Position numbers and translations under genes: made by a program. The notes under the pieces are model-generated. The model saw nothing but the letters and a program-made list of their open reading frames with translations. It ran no database searches and was not told where the DNA came from. From contig CP136064.1 of NCBI GenBank assembly GCA_032622095.1, positions 127,459,605 through 127,523,604 of the forward strand: 64,000 bases of DNA, written 5' to 3'. The DNA comes from Siphonodentalium dalli. Taxonomy: Eukaryota > Mollusca > Scaphopoda > Gadilida > Siphonodentaliidae. Positions 1 through 10,677 of the stretch are shown piece by piece (position 1 is the stretch's first letter; each line of letters opens with the position of its first letter).

Positions 1-605
1 CGCACGTGCCTTTAACATGTAGATGGGAACGAGTCATTTTGGGGTCGTTTGGCTAAAAAACATGTCCGCCAGCAGCCATATTGGATTTTACTCTTTGCAT
101 GAATAAATCCTTTGGTGTGGGCTACAGGTCGTAGCTTTGGTCGGAACTTCAAGAATTTGTCATGTATGTTATCAATGACATGTAGATGGGAAACGAGTCA
201 TTTTGGGGTCGTTCAGCCGAAAAACATGGCCGCCAGCAGCCATCTTGGATTTTACTCTTTGCATGACTAAATCCATTGGCACAGGCTACAGGTCATATCT
301 TTGATCAGATCATTATGAGATTTGTAAAGGCTGTAGATGGGAACAAGTCATTTTGGGGTAATTCGGAAAAAAACATGGCTGCCATTTTAGAATTTACTCT
401 TTGCATCAATAAATCCTTTGGCACACCATAATCACCACATCCCTGATCCGATCATTATGAAACCTGTTATAAATGTTGATATTGACATGTACATCTAGTC
501 TTACTTAGACATTTCAATTAGCACTTTTCCTATTTCTCCATTTACTGTCGACCATTAAATTATTCCCCTACCTAAGTTGAGCTACAGTGTCATTGACACT
601 TTCAT
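1..605 (+). mobile_element. 3' part of tandem-repeat Helitron-like element, family E (GTTGAGCTACAG end)
   Basis: Units of about 160 bp with GAACGAGTCATTTTGGGG, CATGGCCGCCAGCAGCCAT and CTTTGCATGACTAAATCC repeat from the window start to about 480. The element then runs into the family end signature TTGAGCTACAGTGTCATTG with the hairpin AGTGTCATTGACACT at 587-601. Two further copies are at 18657-19538 and 19637-22540. The 5' end is outside the window. The end lies about 68 bases before the acidic PINK1 exon. Confidence 0.75.
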
Positions 606-672
606 TTAACCTCTAGGGGAATTCCTACTTATAACAGGGCTGTGACTTTAACAATATTTGTTTTCTCCTTAG

Positions 673-978
673 AATGTGACGACGACGGAGTAGTTGTTTT
701 GGAAGCTTTCAAATCGGCTGACGAGACAAGTTCTGCTGATGGAAGGTTTTCCGATGAAGAGATGTCAATTAGCAGTGATGACAGTGACGACTCTTTTGTT
801 GTCATTGGTGAAGCTGAGGACATATGTGATGCTGACACTGATAATTTAGTTTTTGTGGAATCAGTGGTAGATGAGAATGATGAGGATATCATTATACTCA
901 GTGAGAAGTGGGAAGTAGAGAGCTCCATTAATGACAGCAAGCAGTTTGATGTGGATTTTAAATTCAGCAATATTTCAG
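673..978 (+). CDS. PINK1: PINK1 exon: acidic insert-1 segment
   Basis: The acceptor is TTTTCTCCTTAG at 661-672 and the donor is GGTACA from 979. The exon enters with two bases of a split codon and leaves with one, which joins to the next exon to make GCT (Ala). It encodes about 101 full codons, roughly a third Asp or Glu and rich in Ser (for example SSDDSDDS and SDEE), with few Lys/Arg. Because the next exon opens just before the catalytic Lys, this segment falls between the glycine-loop strands and beta-3, where PINK1 proteins carry the variable insert 1. It is predicted to be disordered and contains possible casein-kinase-2 sites and a FVVI motif after Asp-Asp-Ser. The kinase fold itself is not visible here; assignment rests on phase, strand and position. 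It could instead be a terminal or alternative exon of an unseen upstream gene. Confidence 0.72.
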
Positions 979-2044
979 GTACATATTTGTACTGTTTGAA
1001 CTTTGATGTGTTTCATGAACTCAGTCATTCTTAATTCAAAACCAGATTTAATAGCAAACAACTAACAGGTATATCTAACATTTATAGCTTTTTAGCTCAC
1101 CTGAGACGAAGTCTCCGGTGGAGCTATAGTCATCACTCCTCGTCCGTCGTCCGTCCGTCTGGCCATCCGTCCGTCTGTCCGTCCGTCCATCCGTCCGTCC
1201 GTCAACAATCATCTTCTCGTCCCGAACCGTAAGACTTAACGTGTTCATATTTGGTGTGGATGTTCCCTAGGTGAATCACATCCAGATTTGTTCAAATGAG
1301 GTCACTGGGTGGAATAGTTGTGAAAGCAGGGCCATAACTCTATTCCTCCATAGTAATTCTTAGAACGACTTCTTTTACTGAACTATAAGGCCGTATGGAT
1401 TCATATTTCGTGTGGATGTTCCCTAGTTGACTCACATTCAGATTTGTTAAAATGAGGTCACCAGGTTACCAGGGCCATAACTCTTCCTCCATAGTAATTC
1501 TTAGAATGACTTCTTCTTTTGAACCATTTGACCGATTTAGCTTACATTTGGTATGGAGAGTCCTTGTGTGACTGGGGTTCAGATTTGTTCAAATGGGGTC
1601 ACTGGGTCAAATAGGGGCAGATCCAGGGCCCAGGGACATAACTCTTTAAAAAAAGTTAATTCAAATCCTTGTTTTAAACCCTTGCCCCCCCCCTCCACCC
1701 CACCTCCCCCACCATGTCCCTGCCACCCCACACCAGAGATCCCTGCAAGGTTCACCCCATTAAAAGCCTTACACTTTAGTTATATGACATGAACTGACCA
1801 GCCTTAATTCTCACAGTGCTCACAGCTGTGTGTCCAGTCATTATAAAGTAATTAACTTTTATCTCAATATCCACATTTATCAGGCTGAGAGAGAACGATG
1901 TGTGTGAATGAAATTTAATCCTATGTGTTTACAGCAATCTCAAATACAACCCTAACTGTTTGACAGTGTACACATTTTATAATAGTATTAGTATTAACCA
2001 TTTCATTACCAGAGCTATGCTGGTACAGCAATAAAGACCCTGCA

Positions 2045-2560
2045 CCAGTGTATTCTCCTATATATAAGAGAATACACTGGGGTTCAAGATCAAGGAAATA
2101 TTGTTAGGCCAATATAGTCAGACATCCAAATAAATCACTCATGTCCTATTCTCGCAGGGATGTCCCCACATATGTTTGGGGAGGGGGCAAATTTCTCAGA
2201 TTTTTTCATTGAGATGTAATTGTTTTTCCAAAACCAATTACATATACTAAAATAAAATGAATATAAAATAATAGACCATTGATATATGTGAGTGTCCCAT
2301 AGGTAGCCTCACCTAAGAGAATGCACTGGCTTTCAAGGTTAAGGAAATATTGTTAGGCAAATGTAGACAAGCATCCAATAAATCACAGATGTCCTATTCT
2401 TGCAGGGATGTCCCCATGGGTTGAGGGGGTGGAATTAGCAGATTTGTTCAATGAGATGTAATTTGTTTTTCTCAAAATTAATTATATAGACTAAAATGAA
2501 GATAAAATAGTAAACTACTTAATTTTTTAACCCCCAGATTACATTATATAAAATATATGG
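2045..2560 (+). repeat. Two-copy 249 bp repeat inside family A element, with hairpin
   Basis: AAGAGAAT(A/G)CACTGG, GGAAATATTGTTAGGC and GCAGGGATGTCCCCA occur from 2066 and again from 2315. The first copy is preceded by a perfect 13 bp stem (CCAGTGTATTCTC, 2045-2057, paired with 2068-2080). It has no recognised function. Confidence 0.7.
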
Positions 2561-3486
2561 CATATTATATACCATTTGAAAGAGCAAGCTCCAAAACATT
2601 GTATTATCAACTTATCCAGTATAATAACCTGTGGACATGTTGTTTTTATTGAGTTGCCAAAGAGTTTTGTCATCTAGATTGCAGTAAAAAGCTAAATTAT
2701 TTTCAATGCAGGGGGAATAACTCTATATATTAAAGATATATTAAAATTGCAAGTGAAGTCTGACATTTTTATAGACATTTCCTGGAGATCTGCTGGAGGT
2801 CATTAATTCCCAATTACAACATCAATCTATCATATGTATTGTTCAAATCTTTCAACAGGACATTTAACTCTCCCACACCCACCACTTCACCAGAACATAT
2901 TTGGCAAACTTGAAAAGTGTTCTTTGAAAGAACCACCAGCTCTATTTAGTTCACATTTAATATTGAGGCTCCTTTGGTGATGTGTGATTCAGATTTGTTT
3001 AATCAGGATCACCAGGTGCAAGGCCAGCTACATTACTCTTTCTCTCCATAGTAATTCATCATACGTCTTCTATGCAAGAATGAAATGGCCTATTTTGCTT
3101 ATATTTAGTAGGAAATTACCTTGGGTGACAGATTTGTGAAAATGGCATCACAAAGTCGAATAAGGGCATTGCCAGAGACATAACTATTTCACAAGATAGT
3201 AATTCTTAAAATAATGTATGGCAGAGCCAAGAACTAGTTGGCTTATTTAGCATGGAATGTTCTTGTTTGACTGCGATACAGATATTTTTAATGGGGTAAC
3301 CTGGAAAAATAGGACAGTTTCCTTCTTAATATGCTTCCTTCACAAGGACCATCAGGTCTATTTTATAAAAAGGCGCTTGTGAGATTGGAAATTTCCAACA
3401 ATTGGGAAAGTTTGAGATATCAATTGTGTAATTCCAACCTAAGACTTGGGAGTCTGGACTGGAGTCCAGTCGGGAGGGGACTTGTT

Positions 3487-3508
3487 GGGGGGGGGGGGGG
3501 GGGGGGGG
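3487..3508 (+). repeat. G22 homopolymer
   Basis: An uninterrupted run of 22 G lies in the family A element. The corresponding place of the 42005-44343 copy has only GGAGGAGGGGGG, so the run expanded in this copy. Confidence 0.9.
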
Positions 3509-3728
3509 TGATCAGTAGTGTACATTTGGCCACATATCCTGTTTAGATCTACTTCTTTTAAAGTGATTATGAAAAGTTCTGACTGTTGTGGTCTCCAGAG
3601 TCCCAGTTTTATCAGTCTTTGCAGTCTGGTGAGCGACCCCACAGTCATTGACTGTCTTGTTAATAGGTATGGTATAAAAGCAAAGAAATCCACAGGTCAC
3701 TTCCAGTAATATGTACACAAGTTAGTTA

Positions 3729-4338
3729 TACCCCCCGCAACGAAGTTAGGTATACTGGAATCTGCTCGTCCGTCCGTCGTTCGTCCGTCTGTCGTCCGTC
3801 CGTCCGTTGACACAAATTTGTCCGGAGTTTTTCTCAGTCGTTTTTTGATCAATTTCCATGAAACTTGGCACAGACATCAACCACCATGGGAACCTGTGCA
3901 CCTGCGATTATGACGTCTGTCTGACTTTTTTTGGTGGAGTTATCCCCCCTTTTTGGACTTAGAATGTTTTTTGCAACATGCATAATTTTGTCCGAGCTTT
4001 TATTCCTACATTTTTAAGGTCAATGTTTTTTAATCTTGGCAATGATATTTAGTACCATGGGAACCTGTGCACCTGCGATTATGATGTCTGTCCGACTTTT
4101 TTTTGTGGAGTTATTTCCCTTTTTCGACTTAAGAACATTTTCGCAACATGCATAATTTTGTCCGAGCTTTTCTTCCTACATTTTTCGGTCAATAGGTTTA
4201 AGATTAGGGTTAGGATTGTGCACCTGCAATGGGAACTGTTATTTTATTATTTTAACTAAATGTTTACTGACATGTAAAACATCTTAGTATTTTAAAAACA
4301 AGGGGGGTATCCTTAGTCCCATTGGGACAGTCACACCT
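3729..4338 (+). mobile_element. Helitron-like element, family C (TATACCCCC head), old copy
   Basis: The head TATACCCCCCGCAACG with GTTAGGTATACTGG is followed by GTCCGTCCGTC microsatellite. Two core repeats 171 bp apart have ACCATGGGAACCTGTGCACC and GTGGAGTTAT. The tail is hairpin GTCCCATTGGGAC then CACACCTCTAGTT. It is a relative of the copies at 26557-27796 and 33675-34434. Confidence 0.65.
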
Positions 4339-4463
4339 CTAGTTTTGAACAGTTTCTTCAAGCCAAAAAAAACAAAACATAAATGTTTCGGGTCACCTGA
4401 CTGACCTGCCAAAATTAGGCCGACCTGGAATTTGTATTTCAAATTTTCAAATATATTATATGT

Positions 4464-4599
4464 TATTAATTGGTTGTTTCCATATTGGCTGAGTTATGAG
4501 GACGAGGTCTGTCATATTGGCCTGAGGCAGCAGGCCGAAGGCTAATACAACAGACCGGGTCCTCATAACTCGGTGAATGTGGAAACAACCAATTAATAA
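4464..4599. mobile_element. Foldback MITE, 136 bp
   Basis: TTATTAATTGGTTGTTTCCA at the left pairs with the right-hand TGGAAACAACCAATTAATAA, and the pairing continues inward through GAGTTATGAGGACG and AGACCGGGTCCTCATAACTC. The whole sequence is one imperfect hairpin with a short centre. No coding capacity. Confidence 0.7.
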
Positions 4600-4707
4600 G
4601 TATTTGATTAATTAGCAACATTGCAATTGTTGTTTCACAGGATGAATATATTAACATAGATATATACCAATGTGTGCATTAATAAATTAACAATTATTCC
4701 AACAATT

Positions 4708-6095
4708 TTTATACGCCCTTTTTTTGAAAAAAGGTCGTATTATGTTATCAGTCTGTCCGTCCGTCATACTGTCCGTCTGTCTGTCCGTCCGTTAACATTT
4801 TTGGTTTCCAATCGATAACTCCAGTTTGGATTACTTGATCTGAACCAAAGTTGGTATGTGTATTTCCCAGCTAAAGATACAGGCCAATTTCGAATATGGG
4901 TTCCGTCCAATTATTTTTACATGAGTTACTGCCCTTTTTCGACTTAGAATTTGACCATCTGTTAACATTTTTGGTTTCCGACCGGTAACTCCAGTTTGGA
5001 TTATTTTATCTGAACCAAAGTTGCTATGTGTATTTCCCAGTTAAAGATACAGGCCAAGTTCGAATATGGGTTCCGTCCAATTATTTTTACATGAGTTACG
5101 GCCCTTTTTGTCCGCCGACCCAACGGGTTCGGAGGACTATTATAATCAGCACGTGCGTGCGTCCATGCGAGGTTTCCGGATGATAACTTTAGTTAGAGTG
5201 AACCAAATTAAATTAAATTTGGTATGTGGGTTTACTAGCAGAAAGCCAGGTCAAGTTTGAATTCTGGTTCCGTCCGCCAATTTTCACCAGAGTTATGCCC
5301 CTTCTTGTCCACCGACCCAACGGGTTCGGAGGACTATTATAATCAGCCTGTGTGTCCGTCCGTCCGTCCGTCCGAGGTTTCCGGATGATAACTTTAGTTA
5401 GAGTGAACCAAATTAAATTAAATTTGTTATGTGGGTTTACTAGCAGAAAAGACAGGTCAAGTTCGAATTCTGGTTCCGTCCGCCAATTTTCACCAGAGTT
5501 ATGCCCCTTTTTCGACTTAGAATTTGACTGTCTGTTAACATTTTTGGTTTCCGACTGATAACTCCAGTTTGGATTATTTGATCTGAACCAAAGTTGGTAT
5601 GTGTCTTTCTCCCAGCAAAACACAGGTCAAGTTCGAATTCGGGTTCTGCCCGCCAATTTTCACCAGAGTTATGTCCCTTTTTTACTTAGAATTTTCCGGA
5701 TGATAACTTTAGTAAATATGTACTGAATGAAATTAAATTTGGTATGTAGGTTTACTAGCACTAAACACAGGTTTTTATGCGCAAACAACGGTCGTATCAA
5801 GCCAACGCTTAGAGGCGGACATGAGGTCTACCGACCTTTTATTCGACTTAGAATTTGACCGTCTGGTAACATTTTTGGTTTCCGACCGATAACTCCAGTT
5901 TGGATTATTTGATCTGAACCAAAGTTGGTATGTGTATTTCCCAGCTAAAGATACAGGCCATGTTCGAATATGGGTTCCGTCCAATTATTTTTTACATGAG
6001 TTACGGCCCTTTTTCGACTTGTATGTGTATTTCCCAGCTAAAACTACAGGCCAAGTTCAAATTTTTACATGAGTTACGGCCATATCTCCGTCAAA
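4708..6095 (+). mobile_element. Helitron-like element, family B (TATACGCCCTTTTTTTG head)
   Basis: The head hairpin ATACGCCC...AAAAAAGG(T/C)CGTATTAT and CTGTCCGTCCGTC microsatellite are followed by core repeats of about 170 bp with GTTAACATTTTTGGTTTCC, GATCTGAACCAAAGTTGGTA, and CATGAGTTACGGCCCTTTTT. Between 5109 and 5500 two units of a second subfamily (CCGACCCAACGGGTTCGG and GGATGATAACTTTAGTTAG) are interleaved with a period near 199 bp. The 3' end appears truncated at about 6095, without the family tail. Confidence 0.7.
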
Positions 6096-7815
6096 TATAT
6101 CTTGGACACTGAAACTAATGGTTATATATTTCATTCTAGAAGAAGTCGTTTTAAAAATTGGTACGCAATACCTCGAGTACGCGCACTTGTCAAATGCCAA
6201 TTAATGGCGATTATATCTTTGGACCAATCGTGCGAGTCCTTACGCTATAAAAGCGATTGAAAGGTAAGACCTCATTCTTTTTAAATTCTTCTAGTCGCAA
6301 GATAAGTCGCATTTTTTCATCTGTTCATTTCTCATGAACGTTTCTCTTTCTCTTTACGTACGTGTTTTCCAATTTTCTCAATTTAGTTTTACAATTGTTC
6401 AACAATCTTTTATTCTACAATACTGTCTTATTCATGACAGTAGTCCGTGGGTGGATAATTTCCTTAACAAATATTTCAATTTGTTTTATTTACGAGAATC
6501 ACTTCGAACAAATATCGTTTTTGTTTGCATAAAACAATAGAAAAAACCGATGCTCCTTAGAGTCATTCGGGTTCTCGTCGGGATTTTTTAACATTGCACC
6601 GGATACAATATTGTGTTGGCGTCTCCACTAAGCTCCAGTTTGGAGTTTGGTCCCTGACAAAATCCTATCCAAATGTATTGGAAGTAATAATTTACAATAT
6701 TTTACATTACAATATTTTACATTTATTTTCCTCACGGATGCTATATAAAATAGCCACAGTGTGGCTTGTCTCTTCTCTCTACATTCTCGTCTCAATGCTT
6801 TTACGATGAAAACTTCATAATGTTTTTTTCCTCCGACAGGTAGGGGTGCCACGGTTAATCGTATAATCGATGAAACGTTGATACAGCCGATATTCAATTA
6901 TCATTTTCGGCGGCGATTACTCTGAGTTCTTTATTTCGTATGTCGAAAAGTACCGGACATATTTGGATACCCTGTTTTACAGTTTAATATCCAACGGACA
7001 GGTTAACAATCGTTGATTGTGCACAGATATTTGTAACGCATTGTGCTCATTACTAATTACCGGCTTTCCTTCCCACGAGACAGTAGCGATTGCTCTCGCA
7101 CCCGTATGCACTCGCAATTTTCTATTCACGGGTGTTCACCATTTGCACTTGTCCACCTGGTCACAATCAATATTAAAATATGTGAAGATATATTTAGAAA
7201 ATTTCCCATCTCCGTTAATTTATGGGCATGTGAAAGTGTCAGTGGACTTGGGTATATCATACAATGACTTTGATTTGAGATAACCCCAACTTACAATTAT
7301 ATTACCGGTGCAATAACACCCTTCTAAACAACACAACTGTATTTTTTGTCATGGGAAGGACTGTCTTGGTTGTTTCTGATACAAATTATGCACATGTGAA
7401 TATTATGCACTACTTCCACTGTCCTTGCTATCAGATACGCTTCATCGATTCTAATCTAGTATTGACTATTGATTATCAAGATCAATGATCGTGGCACCTC
7501 TGCTGACGTGGCACCTTCTCTTGCTTCCTCCATTAACTTGGAGACTCCGCTGGAGTTGGTTGGTGGACATGCCTCCTCCCTCAGGGTCACGGCGTCCATA
7601 GCCCCCGCAGAGAAGGGCAGCGATGGTGGTCCAAGCGCAGCTACCTTTGGTCCTGCCTCCGGTTCCGCCGGGTTCGTTCCGTCGCTGCACCAGCTGTCCA
7701 CTTGCTGCAGCTACCACATCCGTGGTCTGTTTAGCTCGCAAGCCCCGGTGCCCTTGGCACATTGCCTGCCTACGCAGTTCAATGTGCCAACTGCCACTGC
7801 TTCCACTCCAGGGGA
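6096..7815. other. Intronic stretch, no gene recognised
   Basis: No repeat family shared with the rest of the window was seen. CCAAT at 6224-6228 and TATAAAAG at 6246-6253 make a promoter-like pair, without a supported transcript. From 7490 the base composition becomes GC-richer and leads into the 117 bp minisatellite. Confidence 0.4.
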
Positions 7816-8290
7816 TTTGTAGTCGCGGCTTCCACAACCTTCACAGAGACGGTCAACAATGGATTTTCCTCTGCCAACTCGGTACAGCCTGCGCTGCAGG
7901 CTCGGTGTCTGTTGGTGGTCATGCCTCCTCTATTTGTAGTCGCGGCTTTCACAACCTTCGCAGAGACAGGAAACAATGAATTTTCCTCTGTCAACTCGGT
8001 ACAGCCTGCGCTGCAGGCTCGGAATCTGTTGGTGGTCATGCCTCTTCTATTTGTAGTCGCGGCTTCCACAACCTTCTCCGAGATGGGCAATGAGGAATTT
8101 TCCTCTGTCAACTCTGTACAGCCTGCGCTGCAGGCTCAGAGCCTGTTGGTGGTCATGCCTCCTCTATTTGTAGTCGCGGCTTCCACAACCTTCTCAGAGA
8201 CGGGCCACAATGAATTTTCCTCTGTCAACTCGGCATTTGTTGGTAGTCATGCCGCCTCTATTTGTAGTCTCGGCTTCCACAACCTTCGCA
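7816..8290 (+). repeat. 117 bp minisatellite, about four copies, open in frame
   Basis: TTTGTAGTCGCGGCTTCCAC recurs at 7816, 7933, 8050 and 8167 (period exactly 117), then at 8261 after a shortened unit. Because 117 is divisible by three, one + frame stays open from 7762 to 8691 (309 codons, 39-residue repeats with FVVAASTTF and NSVQPALQA). Other frames on both strands are also long here, as expected of a repeat lacking stops. No known domain was recognised, so I do not call it a gene. Confidence 0.8.
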
Positions 8291-8690
8291 GCGACGAGCA
8301 GCGATGGAGGTTCTGCAGCATCTACCGCTGGTTCTGTCTCAGTCCATCCAGGTTTATGCTGTCAAGGCACATAGAGGTTTTTTCGAACCCTTTCTTGCCT
8401 TGGCTACCTCATTGTTCCTTGTCGCCGACAAGTTGCATTCATTCGACTGAGTGTTTTGTACAATATTACCTTCATTCTTTGTACTTTGAGGTTTCCTCTG
8501 TCAGTCTGCTTTCTGCCATATCGCATTGCTCTGGCTATGTGCCGCATTCAGGACCTGCTCCTGAATATGTTTATTTCGCCTCCATTCTCACCTCCATTCT
8601 CACCTCCCGTCGGGGTATTCCAGGTGTTGTTGAGACCTGTCTTTATAGTTTCGGGCCTTCTAATCTGTTAGATTTTTATTCAACAAATTA

Positions 8691-9196
8691 GGCTGCTTTT
8701 ATGAGACAAAGCTAGACGTATTATGGACTTAATCATGTGTGTGAACCTGAGAAGTTAGTATGCGGGTGCTATATCTCACAGGGACTTTAGCTCTCTACTC
8801 ACTTAGCCGAACATATCATGAATATCGACTGTTCAGCTCCATAGACACTATCGTCTGAACTACGCTCATTTTCAATTTTACTTCTAGATTTGGGATGTAT
8901 CTTTCAGTGACCACCTAACACCATAGGATTTCATCATATAGTGTATCAGCATTTCATTGGTGTCTAGGCGTCATGTATGTAGTCCATTTTGTTATCGTAT
9001 TTGTCATAGCACCGACTTTGACCAAGAATATTTTCCAATTCTATGTTATCACTCGGGCCGAGTGTTTAACATCACTTGGCAGGCGTGATTCTAATTCTCA
9101 TCCGATTTAGCGATCACCGATTCTCACCTTTGCGACATTTAACAATTATTGCCGCATGCCCATCGGTGCCTGAGCATACCAGTTAGTGGGTTATCA
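8691..9196. other. Intronic stretch, nothing recognised
   Basis: No ORF, repeat family or structural signal could be supported between the end of the minisatellite reading frame and the next Helitron-like element. Confidence 0.4.
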
Positions 9197-9197
9197 G

Positions 9198-10178
9198 TTT
9201 TTATACGCCCTTTTGAAAAAAAGGCCGTATTATAGTATTGGTCTGTCCGTCCGGGCGTCCGGGCGTCCGGGCGGGCGTCCGTCCGTCCGTTAACCTGTTG
9301 TCCGGATGATAACTTTAGTTAGAGTGAACCAAAATTAGTAAAATTTGGTATGTGGTTTTATTAGCCGAAAAGTAAGTTCAAGTTTGGGTTCCGCCCGCCA
9401 ATTTTCACCGGAGTTATGCCCCTTATTTAACGTTTTTTGACTTAGAAAATCCTTGAAATTTGTTGTCCTGATGATAACTTTAGTATAGTTTATCGGAATG
9501 AATCCAAATTTGGTATATTACTTTCTCCCACCAAAACACAGGTCAAGTTCGAACTTGGGTTCTGTCCGAACATTTTTGGCAGAGTTATGCCCCTTTTTCG
9601 ACTCAGAAAATTCAGTTTTTCTTATGTTTTTTGGTTTCCGGATGATAACTCGATTTTGGAATGTTTATACGCAAAACCCGTTTTTTTGTGGAGTACATAT
9701 ATCAAAATACAGCTCAAGTCCGAATTTCGTTTTAATCCGATAATTTTTGCGAGAGTTATGGCCCCTTTTTTGACGTAATTTGACTTAGAAAATCCCTGAA
9801 ATTTGTTGTCCGGATGATAACTTTAGTTAGAGTGAACCGATTTCAATCAAATTTGGTATGTGGGTTTATTAGGAGAAAAGACAGCTCAAGTTCGAATTTG
9901 GGTTCCGTCCGCCAATTTTAACCGGAGTTATGCCCCTTATTTGACGTAATTTGACTTAGAAAATCCCTGAAATTTGTTGTCCGGATGATAACTTTACTAG
10001 AGCTTATCGGATTCAATGATAATTTGGTATATTACTTTCTCCCACCAAAACACAGGTCAAGTTCAAATTTGATTTCCGTCCGCCAATTTTTACCAGAGTT
10101 ATGCCCCTTTTTTACCAGTTTCCGCCGACCCAAGAGAGGGCGTATATTGCACGCCCAGCGTAGCTCTTGTTGTAACTT
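9198..10178 (+). mobile_element. Helitron-like element, family B, complete-looking copy
   Basis: The head TATACGCCCTTTTGAAAAA with GGCCGTATTAT is followed by GTCCGGGCGTCC repeats. Core units carry GATGATAACTTTAGTTAGAG, AAATTTGGTATGTGG, TCCGCCAATTTT and GAGTTATGCCCC. The tail has hairpin GGGCGT...ACGCCC (10138-10161) and ends AGCGTAGCTCTTGTT. It is non-coding. Confidence 0.72.
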
Positions 10179-10209
10179 TCTGCTAACCTACGGTATGGGT
10201 TCCCTATAA

Positions 10210-10643
10210 CCACCACCTGACGAACGATAACTAAGTTCCACATTTATTTTGAAACCATGCAGGCCGGTTCATTGCATCACAGATTGGCCGTATGATCAGA
10301 CAGTGTTCCATTAGCGGTATTAGTTCCTCTCCTTGGTTGACCGTACACTTCAATTTCCAGTTACTTGGCTTGGTGTACCAGAGGTAGGCAATCTTTCCAT
10401 CTTGGTCCCCTCCCTTATGTGTATGTTTTTTTCTTTCCATGGACATGATTTCCAGTGCTCAACTCAGTCATGTTTTCCTGGTGTATCCCTGGTCCCCCCC
10501 ATTGGTCTGGGCCCAACGGTTTCTCATATCTCCCCTGGGTCTCTCGGTCGGGCTCAAAATAATGTCAAGTCAGTCATGTATACCGCACTGAGCATTGCCT
10601 CATTTTGTGAGATCCATTCTGAGTATTGATTCAGCTTTTCTGG

Positions 10644-10677
<34 letters not shown>

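Larger units (their letters stand above)
1091..3660 (+). mobile_element. Helitron-like element, family A (AGCTCACCTGAG head)
   Basis: The head is a hairpin, AGCTCACCTGAGACGAAGTC with TCCGGTGGAGCT, followed by GTCCGTCC-rich microsatellite. Core repeats have GGGCCATAACTCT about every 143-161 bp and CAGATTTGTTCAAATG. The tail at about 3575-3660 carries the hairpin ACAGTCATTGACTGT and ends GACTGTCTTGT. The tail recurs in the copy at 42005-44343. The middle holds a 249 bp duplication and a 22-base G tract. It is non-coding; the small ORFs are repeat shadows. Confidence 0.75.

Noticed and set aside
4741..4800. GTCC/CCGT runs as simple independent microsatellites
   Set aside because: They always directly follow a hairpin head and precede core repeats (also near 1140, 3770, 9240, 23225, 26600, 33330, 42050), so they are parts of the elements.
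5213..5623. 136-codon minus-strand ORF with repeated YQLWFRSNNPNWSYQSETKN
   Set aside because: It is the reverse translation of family B core repeats; the same phrase recurs wherever the repeat occurs (5775, 23179).
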